Origin: Pseudomonadota bacterium
GTDB taxonomy: Bacteria; Pseudomonadota; Alphaproteobacteria; Rhizobiales; Rhizobiaceae
DNA: 25,182 nt
Direction of reading: 5' to 3'
NCBI GenBank assembly: GCA_023399465.1
Contig: JAEWPB010000175.1
Span: 1-25,182, forward strand
Positions within the stretch are counted from its first letter, which is position 1. Each line of letters begins with the position of its first letter. A program made the translations under genes and the position numbers. A model generated the notes under the pieces. That model worked only from the letters and a program-made list of their open reading frames with translations, ran no database searches and was not told the DNA's origin. Positions 8,986 to 16,482 of the stretch are shown in pieces.

Positions 8986-10233
8986 TCAGTGGCCGCGGCC
9001 GCCCGACGATCCGCTCGACTGGCCGTTGACGACCTCGGTACCCTGCATCGGAATGGACATCGCCTGGAAGTCCGTCTTCGGCGCCCGGCCATCGATGCCG
9101 CGGCGGTTCATGCGCCATGCGGCGTATCCGGAATAGCAGGCGAAGATCAGTGCGAGGAACAACAGCAGGCCCTTGGGACCGGCGACTTCCATCACCGCAC
9201 CGCCCATGATCGGGCCGGTGACGGTGCCGAGGCCGTAGAGAACCATGATGCCGCTCGATATCGTCACATATTCGGTCGGGCCGGCGCGGTCGTTGGCATG
9301 GGCCACGTTCAGGGCGTAGATCGGGTAGAGGACGGTGCCGACGAAGAAGCTCGCGGCGGACAGCACATAGACATTTGTGGAATTGATGAGCGCCATCAGC
9401 ACGCAGGCCGCGACGCCGATGCAGCCGCAGACGATCATCACCAGACGCCGGTCGACCTTGTCGGAAATCCGGCCGATCGGCATCTGGGCAATGGCGCCAC
9501 CGGCAAGGACGGACGCCAGCAGCGTTGCGCCTTCAGTGGTGGTTAGGCCGATTTTCTGGGTGTAGACGGCGCCGAGGCTGGCCCAGGTGCCCGCCAGCGC
9601 GCCGGCAAACAACGAGCCGGCGAAAGCGATCGGCGAAAGCCGGTAGAGCTTCGGCAGGTCGAACTTCGCCTGGGCGATCGGCGTCGGGGACTGCGCCGTC
9701 GAAAGGGCGGTGGGAAAGAGCGCCAGCGAGAAGATGATACCGCACAGGATGAACAACTGGGTGGTTTTCGGATCGCCGAGCGGCACCAGGTACTGGCCGC
9801 CGATCGAGCCGACAAGGCAGGTCACCATGTAGACGGAAAACAGCGTGCCGCGGTTTTCGTTGGTGACGCGCTCGTTCAGCCAGCTCTCGATGATCAGGTA
9901 GCTGCCGGCAATGGCAAAACCGGCGAGCCCGCGGAAGACGACCCAGGCGCGCCAATCGACAAGCAGCGCGCAACTGAGGATGGCGACGGTGAGGAGCGTG
10001 ATCAGCGCGCCGAAGACCCGCACATGGCCGACCCGCTGCACCAGCTTCGGCGTGATCAGGCAGGAAATGGTGAAGCCGAAGGTGTAACCCGTCGCGATGA
10101 CCGAGATCGTGAATGTGGACCAGCCCTCGCTCAGCGAGCGAACCGGGATCATGTAGTTCATCAGGCCGAAGCCCACCATCATCAGCAGCGTCGACAGCAT
10201 CAGGCTGGTGATTGATACGAGACTGGCGAGCAT
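8986..10233 (-). CDS. MFS transporter, YcaD-like
   Basis: 415 residues with about 12 hydrophobic helices and a hydrophilic Ser/Gly-rich C-terminal tail. MFS features include the loop after helix 2 (TPKLVQRVGHVRVFG), the R-G-x-A-G-F helix near 105-112, SYLIIESWLNERVTNENRGT (a pattern I associate with the YcaD group), and the central-loop counterpart GRISDKVDRRLVM that opens the second six-helix half. Length and layout suit a complete inner-membrane secondary transporter. Substrate is unknown. The start at 10233 is well supported by GGAAGG a few bases before the ATG. It is divergent from the HTH gene at 10550 and convergent with the EamA gene. Confidence 0.85.
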   Translation of the reverse strand: MLASLVSITSLMLSTLLMMVGFGLMNYMIPVRSLSEGWSTFTISVIATGYTFGFTISCLITPKLVQRVGHVRVFGALITLLTVAILSCALLVDWRAWVVFRGLAGFAIAGSYLIIESWLNERVTNENRGTLFSVYMVTCLVGSIGGQYLVPLGDPKTTQLFILCGIIFSLALFPTALSTAQSPTPIAQAKFDLPKLYRLSPIAFAGSLFAGALAGTWASLGAVYTQKIGLTTTEGATLLASVLAGGAIAQMPIGRISDKVDRRLVMIVCGCIGVAACVLMALINSTNVYVLSAASFFVGTVLYPIYALNVAHANDRAGPTEYVTISSGIMVLYGLGTVTGPIMGGAVMEVAGPKGLLLFLALIFACYSGYAAWRMNRRGIDGRAPKTDFQAMSIPMQGTEVVNGQSSGSSGGRGH

Positions 10234-10549
10234 GCTGTTCCTTCCGGCATTGATATGTGATTGTCGCTCTATTCCGTTCCTCTAACGCCGTCGATTGCGA
10301 CACGGCGTGGCGCATTGTCCTTCAACATCTTTTGGCCGGAAATGCGTTCCTCTCATTTGTCGCGAAATAATCCAGTCATAGTTTTGGGGCAGGGTTACAG
10401 AGTGGTAAAAGCTTTGTTAATGTTGCGCTTTATGCTCTAATTCGGGGAGCTGAGCGTTTTCCACGCGCAATGGTCGCGCTGGAACGGGGCGAAATTGCGG
10501 GGTGTCGGATTATTGGGTGGCGCATCTGGAAAACAGCGAGGGGCAGGGC
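10234..10549. promoter_or_regulatory. Divergent intergenic region, MFS gene / HTH-protein gene
   Basis: About 316 bp with an AT-richer core at 10360-10445. A weak plus-strand promoter candidate is TTGTTA (10414-10419) with a 17 bp spacer and CTAATT (10437-10442); the overlapping TATGCT (10431-10436) looks more like a -10 but lacks a -35 at the right distance. I see no gene or repeat here. Confidence 0.3.
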
Positions 10550-11455
10550 ATGAGCCTTTCTGCCGCTGAATTGACGAACAGCCCGGCGTTTGCCCACATT
10601 TTGAGGCATCTGGCCGGGAGCATGCGGGAGGTCTACGACGAAAGCCCGCGATTGGCACGCACGCTGGCCACGCATCAGCGCTGGTTGATGAGCCAGGGCG
10701 CTTACGCCCTCTATCTTGAGCGCGACCCCGACAACCCGGCCGTCGGATTGACAGTGTCCCGGTTGCGCGACCTGGTCGTCTCGAACGGAATTGCCAGCCG
10801 TAACACCGTGCAAAGCTATGTCGAGGAACTGCTGACCTATCGCTTCATCCGGCACATGCCGGACACCAACCTCAAGCGACCGCGGCCGCTTGAGCCGACC
10901 GATATCACCAAGGTCGCGATGCTGCGATGGTTCAGTTCCAACATCGCCGCTCTCGACGTGTACGATGACGGCCGACGGGCGGAAACGCTGGAGAGGCTTC
11001 CCAAAATCTTCGAACTGGCGCAACCGCGCGTCGCGCGCGCCTGCATCGCGCATCCCGGATGGCGCGACCCACCCGAAGACGTCGCGCTGTTCATGTGGAC
11101 CGATGCCGGTGGACTGGTGGTCGACGAGTTCTTTGCCCGCCTCGACCTCGATGCCGGGATCGATGGGCGTTATGACATCGGCCGGGTCGATGCGAGAGCG
11201 CTGGCCGAGCACTTCATGATGTCGCGCACGCACCTGCAGCGGCTGTTGAAGAAGAGCATCGAAAACGGCTCCTTCGGCTGGCAGGATGCAAAGAAGACGC
11301 GCATGTGGATGAGCGGGAACTTCATCGACCGGTACTGCGCCTGGCAGGCGATCAAGTTCTCGATCGTCGATGAAGCCTATGAATGGGCGCTTGGGCAGGT
11401 GCAAAGCGCGACGGAAAAGGCTGCGCAGGCATTGGCGCCAGCGGGCGAAGTGTAG
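10550..11455 (+). CDS. Uncharacterised protein with two predicted (winged) helix-turn-helix regions
   Basis: I do not recognise a named family. From the ATG at 10550 the protein is 301 residues; a GTG at 10502 in the same frame would add 16. I prefer 10550 for the GAGGGG just upstream. Residues about 68-105 (LTVSRLRDLVVSNGIASRNT, then VQSYVEELLTYRFIRH) have the spacing and hydrophobic pattern of a winged helix: helix, turn, recognition helix starting SRNTV, then a strand. A second HTH-like segment, about 211-236, is DARALAEHFMMSRTHLQRLL. There is no membrane segment or signal peptide, and no metal site. Two DNA-binding-like units suggest a transcriptional regulator, perhaps acting on the divergent MFS gene. 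This is inference. Confidence 0.6.
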   Translation: MSLSAAELTNSPAFAHILRHLAGSMREVYDESPRLARTLATHQRWLMSQGAYALYLERDPDNPAVGLTVSRLRDLVVSNGIASRNTVQSYVEELLTYRFIRHMPDTNLKRPRPLEPTDITKVAMLRWFSSNIAALDVYDDGRRAETLERLPKIFELAQPRVARACIAHPGWRDPPEDVALFMWTDAGGLVVDEFFARLDLDAGIDGRYDIGRVDARALAEHFMMSRTHLQRLLKKSIENGSFGWQDAKKTRMWMSGNFIDRYCAWQAIKFSIVDEAYEWALGQVQSATEKAAQALAPAGEV

Positions 11456-11554
11456 GTTGCCCGAGAAGTGGGATGTGGCGGGACGGAAGCCCGTAAACCA
11501 TCGGGGCACGCCCGCATCACACAGGCATGCCGTCACGGATTGGCAGGAGGCCGA

Positions 11555-11722
11555 TTAGAGGGGAATGCCGCTCGTCGCCCGCTGGGCTGCGCTCTGCTGC
11601 GCAGATCCGCCTTCGCGATGGCCGTAGGCGCGCTTGTATTCCTCGGCGGCGGAGACGGCCGCGCCGACCTCGGCGAGCAGATCGCGAAGCGACGGGATCA
11701 ATCTGAACGGGCGAATTGCCAT
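11555..11722 (-). CDS. Small protein of 55 residues, second of a tandem pair
   Basis: ATG at 11722, TAA at 11555-11557. It begins MAIRPFRLIPSLRDLLAEVG and continues as an alanine-rich amphipathic helix (AAVSAAEEYKRAYG) with a short polar tail. An AGGAG ribosome site about 8 bases before the ATG is among the best in the window, which is the main reason to believe in it. It follows the 60-residue gene by 52 bp on the same strand. Both share a loose L-x3-G-x-AV-x-A pattern, so they may be related. No function is recognisable. It resembles in size and composition the small helical proteins common in rhizobia. Confidence 0.6.
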   Translation of the reverse strand: MAIRPFRLIPSLRDLLAEVGAAVSAAEEYKRAYGHREGGSAQQSAAQRATSGIPL

Positions 11723-11774
11723 TTCCTAGCTCCTTGTCATTGCCATTGGCTCGGCAGATCTCTGCCGTTGTTGC

Positions 11775-11957
11775 TCAGCGTGCACGAAAATCCGCAAACA
11801 GGGCTGCGGGGCGGACGGCGCGATCATAGCCGCGTGCAGACAATTGCTCATTGGTCGCATGACCGAAATGATGACGGCCGTAAACAGCGTGCACAGCGTT
11901 ACCGGCGTGTCGCAGCGTTTCGAAGCTGCTATGAATAGGGCGAAAGCGGACAGCCAT
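11775..11957 (-). CDS. Small basic protein of 60 residues, weakly DUF1127-like
   Basis: ATG at 11957, TGA at 11775-11777, with AAGG and AGGA candidates within 13 bases upstream. The frame stays open further upstream to an ATG at 12074, but the nearer ATG has the ribosome site. The protein is rich in His, Arg and Ala. Its segment TNEQLSARGYDRA recalls the ending of DUF1127 proteins (L-x-D-R-x-L-x-D-I-G-x-x-R), a family of short Arg-rich proteins abundant in Rhizobiales, but the middle lacks their Arg cluster, so I do not assign it. It precedes the 55-residue gene, and the two may share an mRNA. Function unknown. Confidence 0.5.
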   Translation of the reverse strand: MAVRFRPIHSSFETLRHAGNAVHAVYGRHHFGHATNEQLSARGYDRAVRPAALFADFRAR

Positions 11958-12008
11958 GACCTTGGTTCCTGGTCTTCGTTTTTCCTCCCAGAATTCCGAG
12001 GTTATATT

Positions 12009-12035
12009 GCATTGCAGCATTTGATTTTGCAATGC
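12009..12035. promoter_or_regulatory. Inverted repeat in the promoter region of the small-gene pair
   Basis: GCATTGCA (12009-12016) and TGCAATGC (12028-12035) form a perfect 8 bp inverted repeat with an 11 bp spacer, the two half sites about 19 bp centre to centre, on one face of the helix. It lies 52-78 bp upstream of the 60-residue gene inside an AT-rich stretch that also contains a minus-strand TATAAC (complement of 12001-12006). The geometry suits an operator overlapping a promoter. The regulator is unknown. Confidence 0.35.
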
Positions 12036-12102
12036 GGAAAATGGCGACGCTGGCATGCGCCATGCGCATGACAAGGTTCACAAATTCTTAATTTTGCGAA
12101 GG

Positions 12103-12984
12103 TCAGCCGGGCTCTGCCAGCCGCGCCTGAAAGGCAAGAAGGTCGGCCCAGGCAAGGCGCTTGCTGACAGGCGCGATCAGGAGTTCCTGCGGATGCAGGC
12201 TTGCCATGGCCGGGATCGAGCGTGCGCCGATCTCCAGTGCGCGCCACTCGCCGCGCATGGTATGGATGGTTTCGTTGCTGTTGAACAGGAAGCGGGCGGT
12301 GAGATTGCCGAGCGCCAGGATGGCGCGGGGCGCCGCCAGTTCGATCTGCCGCTCGATGAATGGGCGGCAGATATCGGCTTCGAGCACCGACGGCTGGCGA
12401 TCGCCGGGCGGCCGCCACGGAAAGACGTTGGTGATCAGGACGCTTTCGCGGGATAGCCCGATTGCCAGCAGCATGCGGTCGAGCATCTGCCCGGCACGAC
12501 CGGAAAAGGCAGTACCGTCGCGGTCGTCGTCGGCGCTCGGCATCGGCCCTATCACCATGACTCCACCGGCCGGGTCGCCGCTTGCGAAGATCGTCGAACG
12601 GGCGCTGTTCTTCAGGTTGCAGCCGGAGAAGCCTTCGAGCGCTGTCTTGAGGTCTTCGAGCGTTGCGGCTGCGGCCGCGACGGCACGGGCCTCGGCCACC
12701 GTCTGTTCGCTCGGTATTGTCGGGGCAGGGGCGGGCGGTGCGGGGCGGGCCGCCGCCATGGCGCGGCTACCGCGATCGGCGCCGCCGCCCTGCAGGCCCT
12801 GATTTTGCGGGCTTGCCGCAGCCGGGGCGCTTGCCGGCCGGTTGCGCCGCGCGGCCTGCATCGCTTCGAATTCGGCAAAGCGATCGACCGCCTCGTCCTC
12901 CAGCAGCCATTCCACGCCGGCATCTGCATGAAAATGCAGCAGCGCGGCGAGCTCGGCGGCGGAAAGGTCGTGGGCGGAGATCAT
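12103..12984 (-). CDS. Uracil-DNA glycosylase-like protein (family 4/5 type) with degenerate motif I
   Basis: From the ATG at 12984, chosen because conserved sequence starts there (MISAHDLSAAELAALL), the protein is 293 residues; an ATG 18 codons upstream is possible. Order: a helical N-terminus, an Ala/Pro-rich linker (about 50-100), then the glycosylase fold (about 110-290) with FSGRAGQMLDRMLLAIGL, ITNVFPWRPPGDR, ICRPFIERQIELAAPRAIL and SLHPQELL. The family removes uracil or deaminated bases from DNA. Two things are odd. Motif I, usually GEAPG or GEGPG followed by an acidic pair, reads GPMPSADDD (146-154), losing the glutamate. And of the four cysteines that hold the 4Fe-4S cluster in classic family 4 only Cys122 and Cys206 have counterparts; PWRPP replaces the usual CRPP. 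It lies 91 bp after the Hsp70-like gene, possibly co-transcribed. Confidence 0.8.
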   Translation of the reverse strand: MISAHDLSAAELAALLHFHADAGVEWLLEDEAVDRFAEFEAMQAARRNRPASAPAAASPQNQGLQGGGADRGSRAMAAARPAPPAPAPTIPSEQTVAEARAVAAAAATLEDLKTALEGFSGCNLKNSARSTIFASGDPAGGVMVIGPMPSADDDRDGTAFSGRAGQMLDRMLLAIGLSRESVLITNVFPWRPPGDRQPSVLEADICRPFIERQIELAAPRAILALGNLTARFLFNSNETIHTMRGEWRALEIGARSIPAMASLHPQELLIAPVSKRLAWADLLAFQARLAEPG

Positions 12985-13075
12985 GGCGCCAACCCTATCG
13001 CAAGAAGCCGGCAGCGAAAAGAGCCGGGCACGCGCCATACACCGGCTATTGCGCTTGCCCGGCGTCCAATCATGC

Positions 13076-14365
13076 TCAGGCCGTCCACTGCTCGATGTCG
13101 TCGCGCTCGCCGATCAGCGCCAGACCGTGGGCGATCGACAGCATTTCGCCACCGGTTTCGATGCGGTCTGCATCGAAGCGCTCGGTGAAGATGCGGCGGA
13201 CAGCGGGCACGAAGGAGGTGCCGCCGGTCAGGAACACGCGGTCGATTTCGCCAGGTGCGGTGCCGGTCTTCTGGAGCACGTCGTCGAGCGCGCTTTCGAT
13301 GCGCGCGAGGTCGTCGGCAATCCAGCTCTCGAAATCCGAACGGCGTACGCTCTTGCGGCCGGCACTGCCGAGCGGCGAGAAGTGGAATTCGGCTTCCTCG
13401 GCGGAGGAAAGCGCCATCTTGGTCGCCGAAACCGCCTGATAGAGCGGATAGCCCTCGTCATGCTCGATCAGGTCGACAAAGGCCTCGAGCTTGTCCGGGT
13501 CGAGAGACGAGCGGACGAGCTTCTTCAGTTCGGCGAACTCCTTGGTGGTCTTGAAGATCGACAGCTGGTTCCAGCGGCTGAAATTGGCATAGTAACTGGA
13601 CGGGATCTCGAGCACCTTGTCGAAGCTCTTGAACATGCTGCCTTTGCCGATCTCGGGTGCGACCAGATTGTCGACGATGCGGGCGTCGAAGTGATCGCCG
13701 GCGACGCCGACGCCCGAATGGCCGACGGGCGTTGCGCGCAGCCGGCCGCCTTCGGTCTCGAAGCGGATCAGCGAATAGTCGGTGGTGCCGCCGCCGAAGT
13801 CGGCGACCAGAACCAGCGAATCCGCCGTCAGGTTCTGCGCGAAGTAGAAGGCAGCGGCGACCGGCTCGTAGACGTAGTGGACCTCCGGGAAGCCGAAGCG
13901 CGACAGGGCCTCGTTGTAGCGGCTGGTGGCCAGCTCGGCATCGGGATCGGCGCCGGCAAAATGCACCGGACGGCCGGTAACGACCCGCTTCAGGCCGTCG
14001 GGCCAGCCGTCCCCGGCATAGGCCTGCAGGCGGCGCACCAGCACCTCCATCAGATCCTCGAAGGACTGGCGCTTGCCATGGACCAGCGTGCCCTGGAACA
14101 GGGCGCTGGCGGCAAAGGTCTTGATCGACTGCAGGAAGCGGCAATCACCGGGATTGTCGATGAATTCGCGGATTGCCGCCTGTCCGGCCTCGACCTTGAG
14201 CGCGGCCGCGCCGAGCTGCGGATCCTTCATGAAGGAAAGCGCGGTGCGCATGCTGTCGGTCGTGCCTGCCGAGCTGGTGAACGAGACCGACCGCGTGCCG
14301 TTGCCCTCCGCCAGTGCCATAACGGTGTTGGTCGTGCCAAAGTCGAAGCCCAGCGCCTGTGCCAT
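13076..14365 (-). CDS. yegD: Hsp70-family ATPase lacking the substrate-binding domain (YegD type)
   Basis: From the ATG at 14365 the protein is 429 residues: MAQALGFDFGTTNTVMALAE opens it, and AAAGGG-like AAGGG lies about 9 bases upstream. Longer frames to 14485 add a non-conserved leader. It is the actin-like ATPase domain of Hsp70 with phosphate-1 loop DFGTTNT (8-14), connect region YEPVAAA (166-172), phosphate-2 loop DFGGGTTD (189-196) and adenosine loop FLTGGTSFVP (378-387). The peptide-binding beta domain and helical lid of DnaK are absent, as in E. coli YegD. It should bind and hydrolyse ATP in the cytoplasm; its client is unknown. The 148 bp upstream gap to the AmpR-like gene holds no convincing promoter. 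The UDG-like gene follows. Confidence 0.87.
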   Translation of the reverse strand: MAQALGFDFGTTNTVMALAEGNGTRSVSFTSSAGTTDSMRTALSFMKDPQLGAAALKVEAGQAAIREFIDNPGDCRFLQSIKTFAASALFQGTLVHGKRQSFEDLMEVLVRRLQAYAGDGWPDGLKRVVTGRPVHFAGADPDAELATSRYNEALSRFGFPEVHYVYEPVAAAFYFAQNLTADSLVLVADFGGGTTDYSLIRFETEGGRLRATPVGHSGVGVAGDHFDARIVDNLVAPEIGKGSMFKSFDKVLEIPSSYYANFSRWNQLSIFKTTKEFAELKKLVRSSLDPDKLEAFVDLIEHDEGYPLYQAVSATKMALSSAEEAEFHFSPLGSAGRKSVRRSDFESWIADDLARIESALDDVLQKTGTAPGEIDRVFLTGGTSFVPAVRRIFTERFDADRIETGGEMLSIAHGLALIGERDDIEQWTA

Positions 14366-14513
14366 ATGCGCAGCCCTTTCAGAAATATCGTCGATGATGT
14401 GGAACCGGAAGCAGTCCGGAACTGAGCCGGCGCCAACCGGTCTCGAGAGAGCGGGCGTATTGGCATGAAGGCCTGATGAAGGCAAGCGACGACTGGAGAA
14501 AAATGGCTGGTCG

Positions 14514-15416
14514 TCAGCCTTGCACCGGTGTTTCGCTGGCCATCGCTGTCTGTGCCGCCATTTCCAGGATCCAGGCGCGGAACGCCTGCATCGGCGCCGT
14601 GACCGCCCTGGATTTCAGCCGCGTCAGCCAGTAGCAACCCTTTGAGACATAAATGGGGAATGGCTTTTCGATCCAGCCGGCGGCGAGGTGCCGGGCAAAC
14701 ATCAGCGGCGGCGCGAGGGCGACCCCTTCGCCTTGCATTGCCGCCTCCATCATGATGACCGAGGAATCGAAAACGGGGCCGCGGATCGGCGGTGCCGCGA
14801 CCTGGGCCGCCTCGAACCAACTGGGCCATTCGTCGGCCCGGTAGGAGCGCAGCAGGTTCTGGTGGGCCAGATCCTCCGGCGAACGCAGTTTCCGGGCGAT
14901 CTCCGGAATGCAGAGAACAGACAGCGGGGCCTCGAACAGTGCCTCCGCGTCGGTGTCGTGCCAAGCGCCGTTACCGAAACGGATGGCATAGTCCAGCCCT
15001 TCTGCTGCGATGTCGACGCGGTTGTTGTTGGTCGACAGCCGGACGTCGATGAAGGGGTGCTTTTGCTTGAAATCGGCAAGCCGTGGCAGCAGCCAGCCGA
15101 CGGCAAGGGTGCCGACGGCGCCGAGCGTGAGCACGTCCCGCAGGTGCCCGCCGTCGAAGCGTTCGAGCATGTCGGCCATGCGGTCGAACGACTCCCGCAA
15201 GGTGGGCAGCAGCGCCAGGCCTTCCTCCGTGATCATCAGGCCGCGCGGCAATCGCCGGAAGAGCTGAGTGCCGATCCGCTGCTCCAGCAGCTTGACCTGA
15301 TGGCTGACGGCCGCCTGCGTCACGCAGAGCTCGATCGCCGCGCGTGTGAAGCTCAGGTGCCGGGCAGAGGCCTCGAAGGCGCGCAGCGCGTTCAGCGGCA
15401 GATGGGGACGTACCAT
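14514..15416 (-). CDS. ampR: AmpR-type LysR regulator of the divergent beta-lactamase
   Basis: 300 residues, standard LysR length. The N-terminal winged helix begins PLNALRAFEASARHLSFTRA and has VTQAAVSHQVKLLEQRIG as recognition part. The effector domain follows at about 92-295. Match to enterobacterial AmpR as I remember it is extensive: RAFEAxARHLSFTRAAIEL, the LFRRLPRGLMITEEG block, STNNNRVDIAAEGLDYAIRF, GAWHDTDAE, LLRSYRADEW, VFDSSVIMMEAA and YWLTRLKSRA. AmpR senses cell-wall recycling muropeptides and switches beta-lactamase transcription. The gene lies head to head with a class D beta-lactamase, 103 bp apart, the classic arrangement for an AmpR-controlled enzyme. The usual partner is class C, so the class D partner is the odd point. 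The ATG at 15416 has no clear ribosome site. Confidence 0.88.
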   Translation of the reverse strand: MVRPHLPLNALRAFEASARHLSFTRAAIELCVTQAAVSHQVKLLEQRIGTQLFRRLPRGLMITEEGLALLPTLRESFDRMADMLERFDGGHLRDVLTLGAVGTLAVGWLLPRLADFKQKHPFIDVRLSTNNNRVDIAAEGLDYAIRFGNGAWHDTDAEALFEAPLSVLCIPEIARKLRSPEDLAHQNLLRSYRADEWPSWFEAAQVAAPPIRGPVFDSSVIMMEAAMQGEGVALAPPLMFARHLAAGWIEKPFPIYVSKGCYWLTRLKSRAVTAPMQAFRAWILEMAAQTAMASETPVQG

Positions 15417-15519
15417 GACCAGCCCAAAATTAATTCATATCAGCCCAGAGGTATCATCGTTTGTGGATGGGCGGCAAGGCGGCTAGACCGGTCTTCGTCA
15501 GACATCGACGGAGAGATCC
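15417..15519. promoter_or_regulatory. ampR-bla divergent promoter/operator region
   Basis: This 103 bp must hold both promoters. An AT-rich palindrome AATTAATT lies at 15428-15435, followed by two direct TATCA repeats at 15438-15442 and 15452-15456, a plausible LysR-type site just upstream of a possible bla promoter: TTGTGG (15461-15466), a 17 bp spacer, TAGACC (15484-15489). GGAGAG precedes the bla ATG. Assignment as the operator is inferred from position. Confidence 0.4.
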
Positions 15520-16353
15520 ATGACCTTTCAGCGCCGCCTTCCTGCATCAATTGCCATTGCTCTTTCTCTTGGAATATCAGCATTCTACGCGCATGGTTCT
15601 GCCGCGAGCGAAGCCGGGCCCATCAAATGCACGGTCATCCTCGATGAGGAGACCGGCGATATCCTCCATCGGGACGGAACGTGCGACAGGCCGTTCAGCC
15701 CGATGTCGACATTCAAATTTCCCTTGGCCATCATGGGCTACGACGCAAACCTGCTCGTGGATGCGCATGCGCCCAGCTGGGATTACAAGCCGGAGTTCAA
15801 CCGTGGGGAACGAGAACGGAAGACTACAGATCCGACCATCTGGATGAAGGAATCGATCGTCTGGTATTCGCAGGAAATCACCCGCAAGCTCGGTGACCGC
15901 CGCTTCGGCGATTATGTGAAACGTTTCGGCTACGGCAATGCGGATGTTTCCGGCCGTCCCGGCAAGAATGACGGGTTGACCGAGTCCTGGCTGATGTCAT
16001 CGCTGGAGATCTCGCCCGACGAGCAGGTCGCCTTCCTCCGCCGGTTCCTGCGCGAGGAACTGCCGGTTTCGGAACATGCCTGGGATACGGCGATGACGAT
16101 CATGCCGCATTTCGAAGCGCAAGACGGATGGCATGTGCAGGGCAAGACCGGGAGCGGCTGGCTTCGCGACAAGAAGGGCGCCCCCGACAGGAACCGGCCG
16201 CTCGGATGGTTCGTCGGCTGGGCGGTCAAGGACGAGCGTCGGGTCGTCTTCGCTCGCCTCGAGGTTGGAAACAGGCCGTCGAAAACCTATGCCAGCGTGC
16301 TGGCGCGCGACGCCTTCCTGAAGGAACTCCCGCAGATCGGTCAGGATTTCTAG
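15520..16353 (+). CDS. Class D (OXA-type) beta-lactamase
   Basis: 277 residues, usual for OXA enzymes. A signal peptide (basic MTFQRR, hydrophobic to about 22, cleavage near HGSAAS at 25-30) sends it to the periplasm, where it hydrolyses beta-lactams. All class D landmarks are present: nucleophile Ser63 and the lysine that is normally carboxylated, Lys66, in STFK; the S-x-V motif Ser112-Ile-Val114; YGN at 138-140; Trp157 in SWLMSSLEIS, the omega-loop tryptophan that shields the carboxylysine; KTG at 209-211; and GWFVGW at 229-234. No lipobox is seen. The ATG at 15520 has GGAGAG about 6 bases upstream. Divergent from the AmpR-type gene, which probably induces it. Spectrum cannot be read from sequence. 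Not the MecR/BlaR sensor domain, since no extra membrane part exists. Confidence 0.93.
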   Translation: MTFQRRLPASIAIALSLGISAFYAHGSAASEAGPIKCTVILDEETGDILHRDGTCDRPFSPMSTFKFPLAIMGYDANLLVDAHAPSWDYKPEFNRGERERKTTDPTIWMKESIVWYSQEITRKLGDRRFGDYVKRFGYGNADVSGRPGKNDGLTESWLMSSLEISPDEQVAFLRRFLREELPVSEHAWDTAMTIMPHFEAQDGWHVQGKTGSGWLRDKKGAPDRNRPLGWFVGWAVKDERRVVFARLEVGNRPSKTYASVLARDAFLKELPQIGQDF

Positions 16354-16426
16354 ACGCAATCCGGCGCGTCTCCGGCCTCCTCCCACGAATCGTGTGGCGT
16401 ACATCGTTTGGTGTATATGTATTGTT

Positions 16427-16441
16427 TGGCACAATCTATGC
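16427..16441 (+). promoter_or_regulatory. Possible sigma-54 (-24/-12) promoter
   Basis: TTGGCAC (16426-16432) is a perfect -24 element, and GC at 16440-16441 stands exactly 10 bp after the GG at 16428-16429, the spacing required by RpoN. The -12 box reads ATGC instead of TTGC, one mismatch. Start of transcription would be near 16453, 30 bp before the CYTH-like gene. No enhancer-binding-protein site was identified. Confidence 0.4.
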
Positions 16442-16482
16442 GCTAGTTACGCCGCATCCTTTCAATTCTGCGAGGTGACGGG

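Noticed and set aside
14366..14513. Heat-shock (RpoH) promoter before the Hsp70-like gene
   Set aside because: CTTGCC with CCAATA 17 bp downstream only partly fits the rhizobial RpoH elements; not enough to claim.
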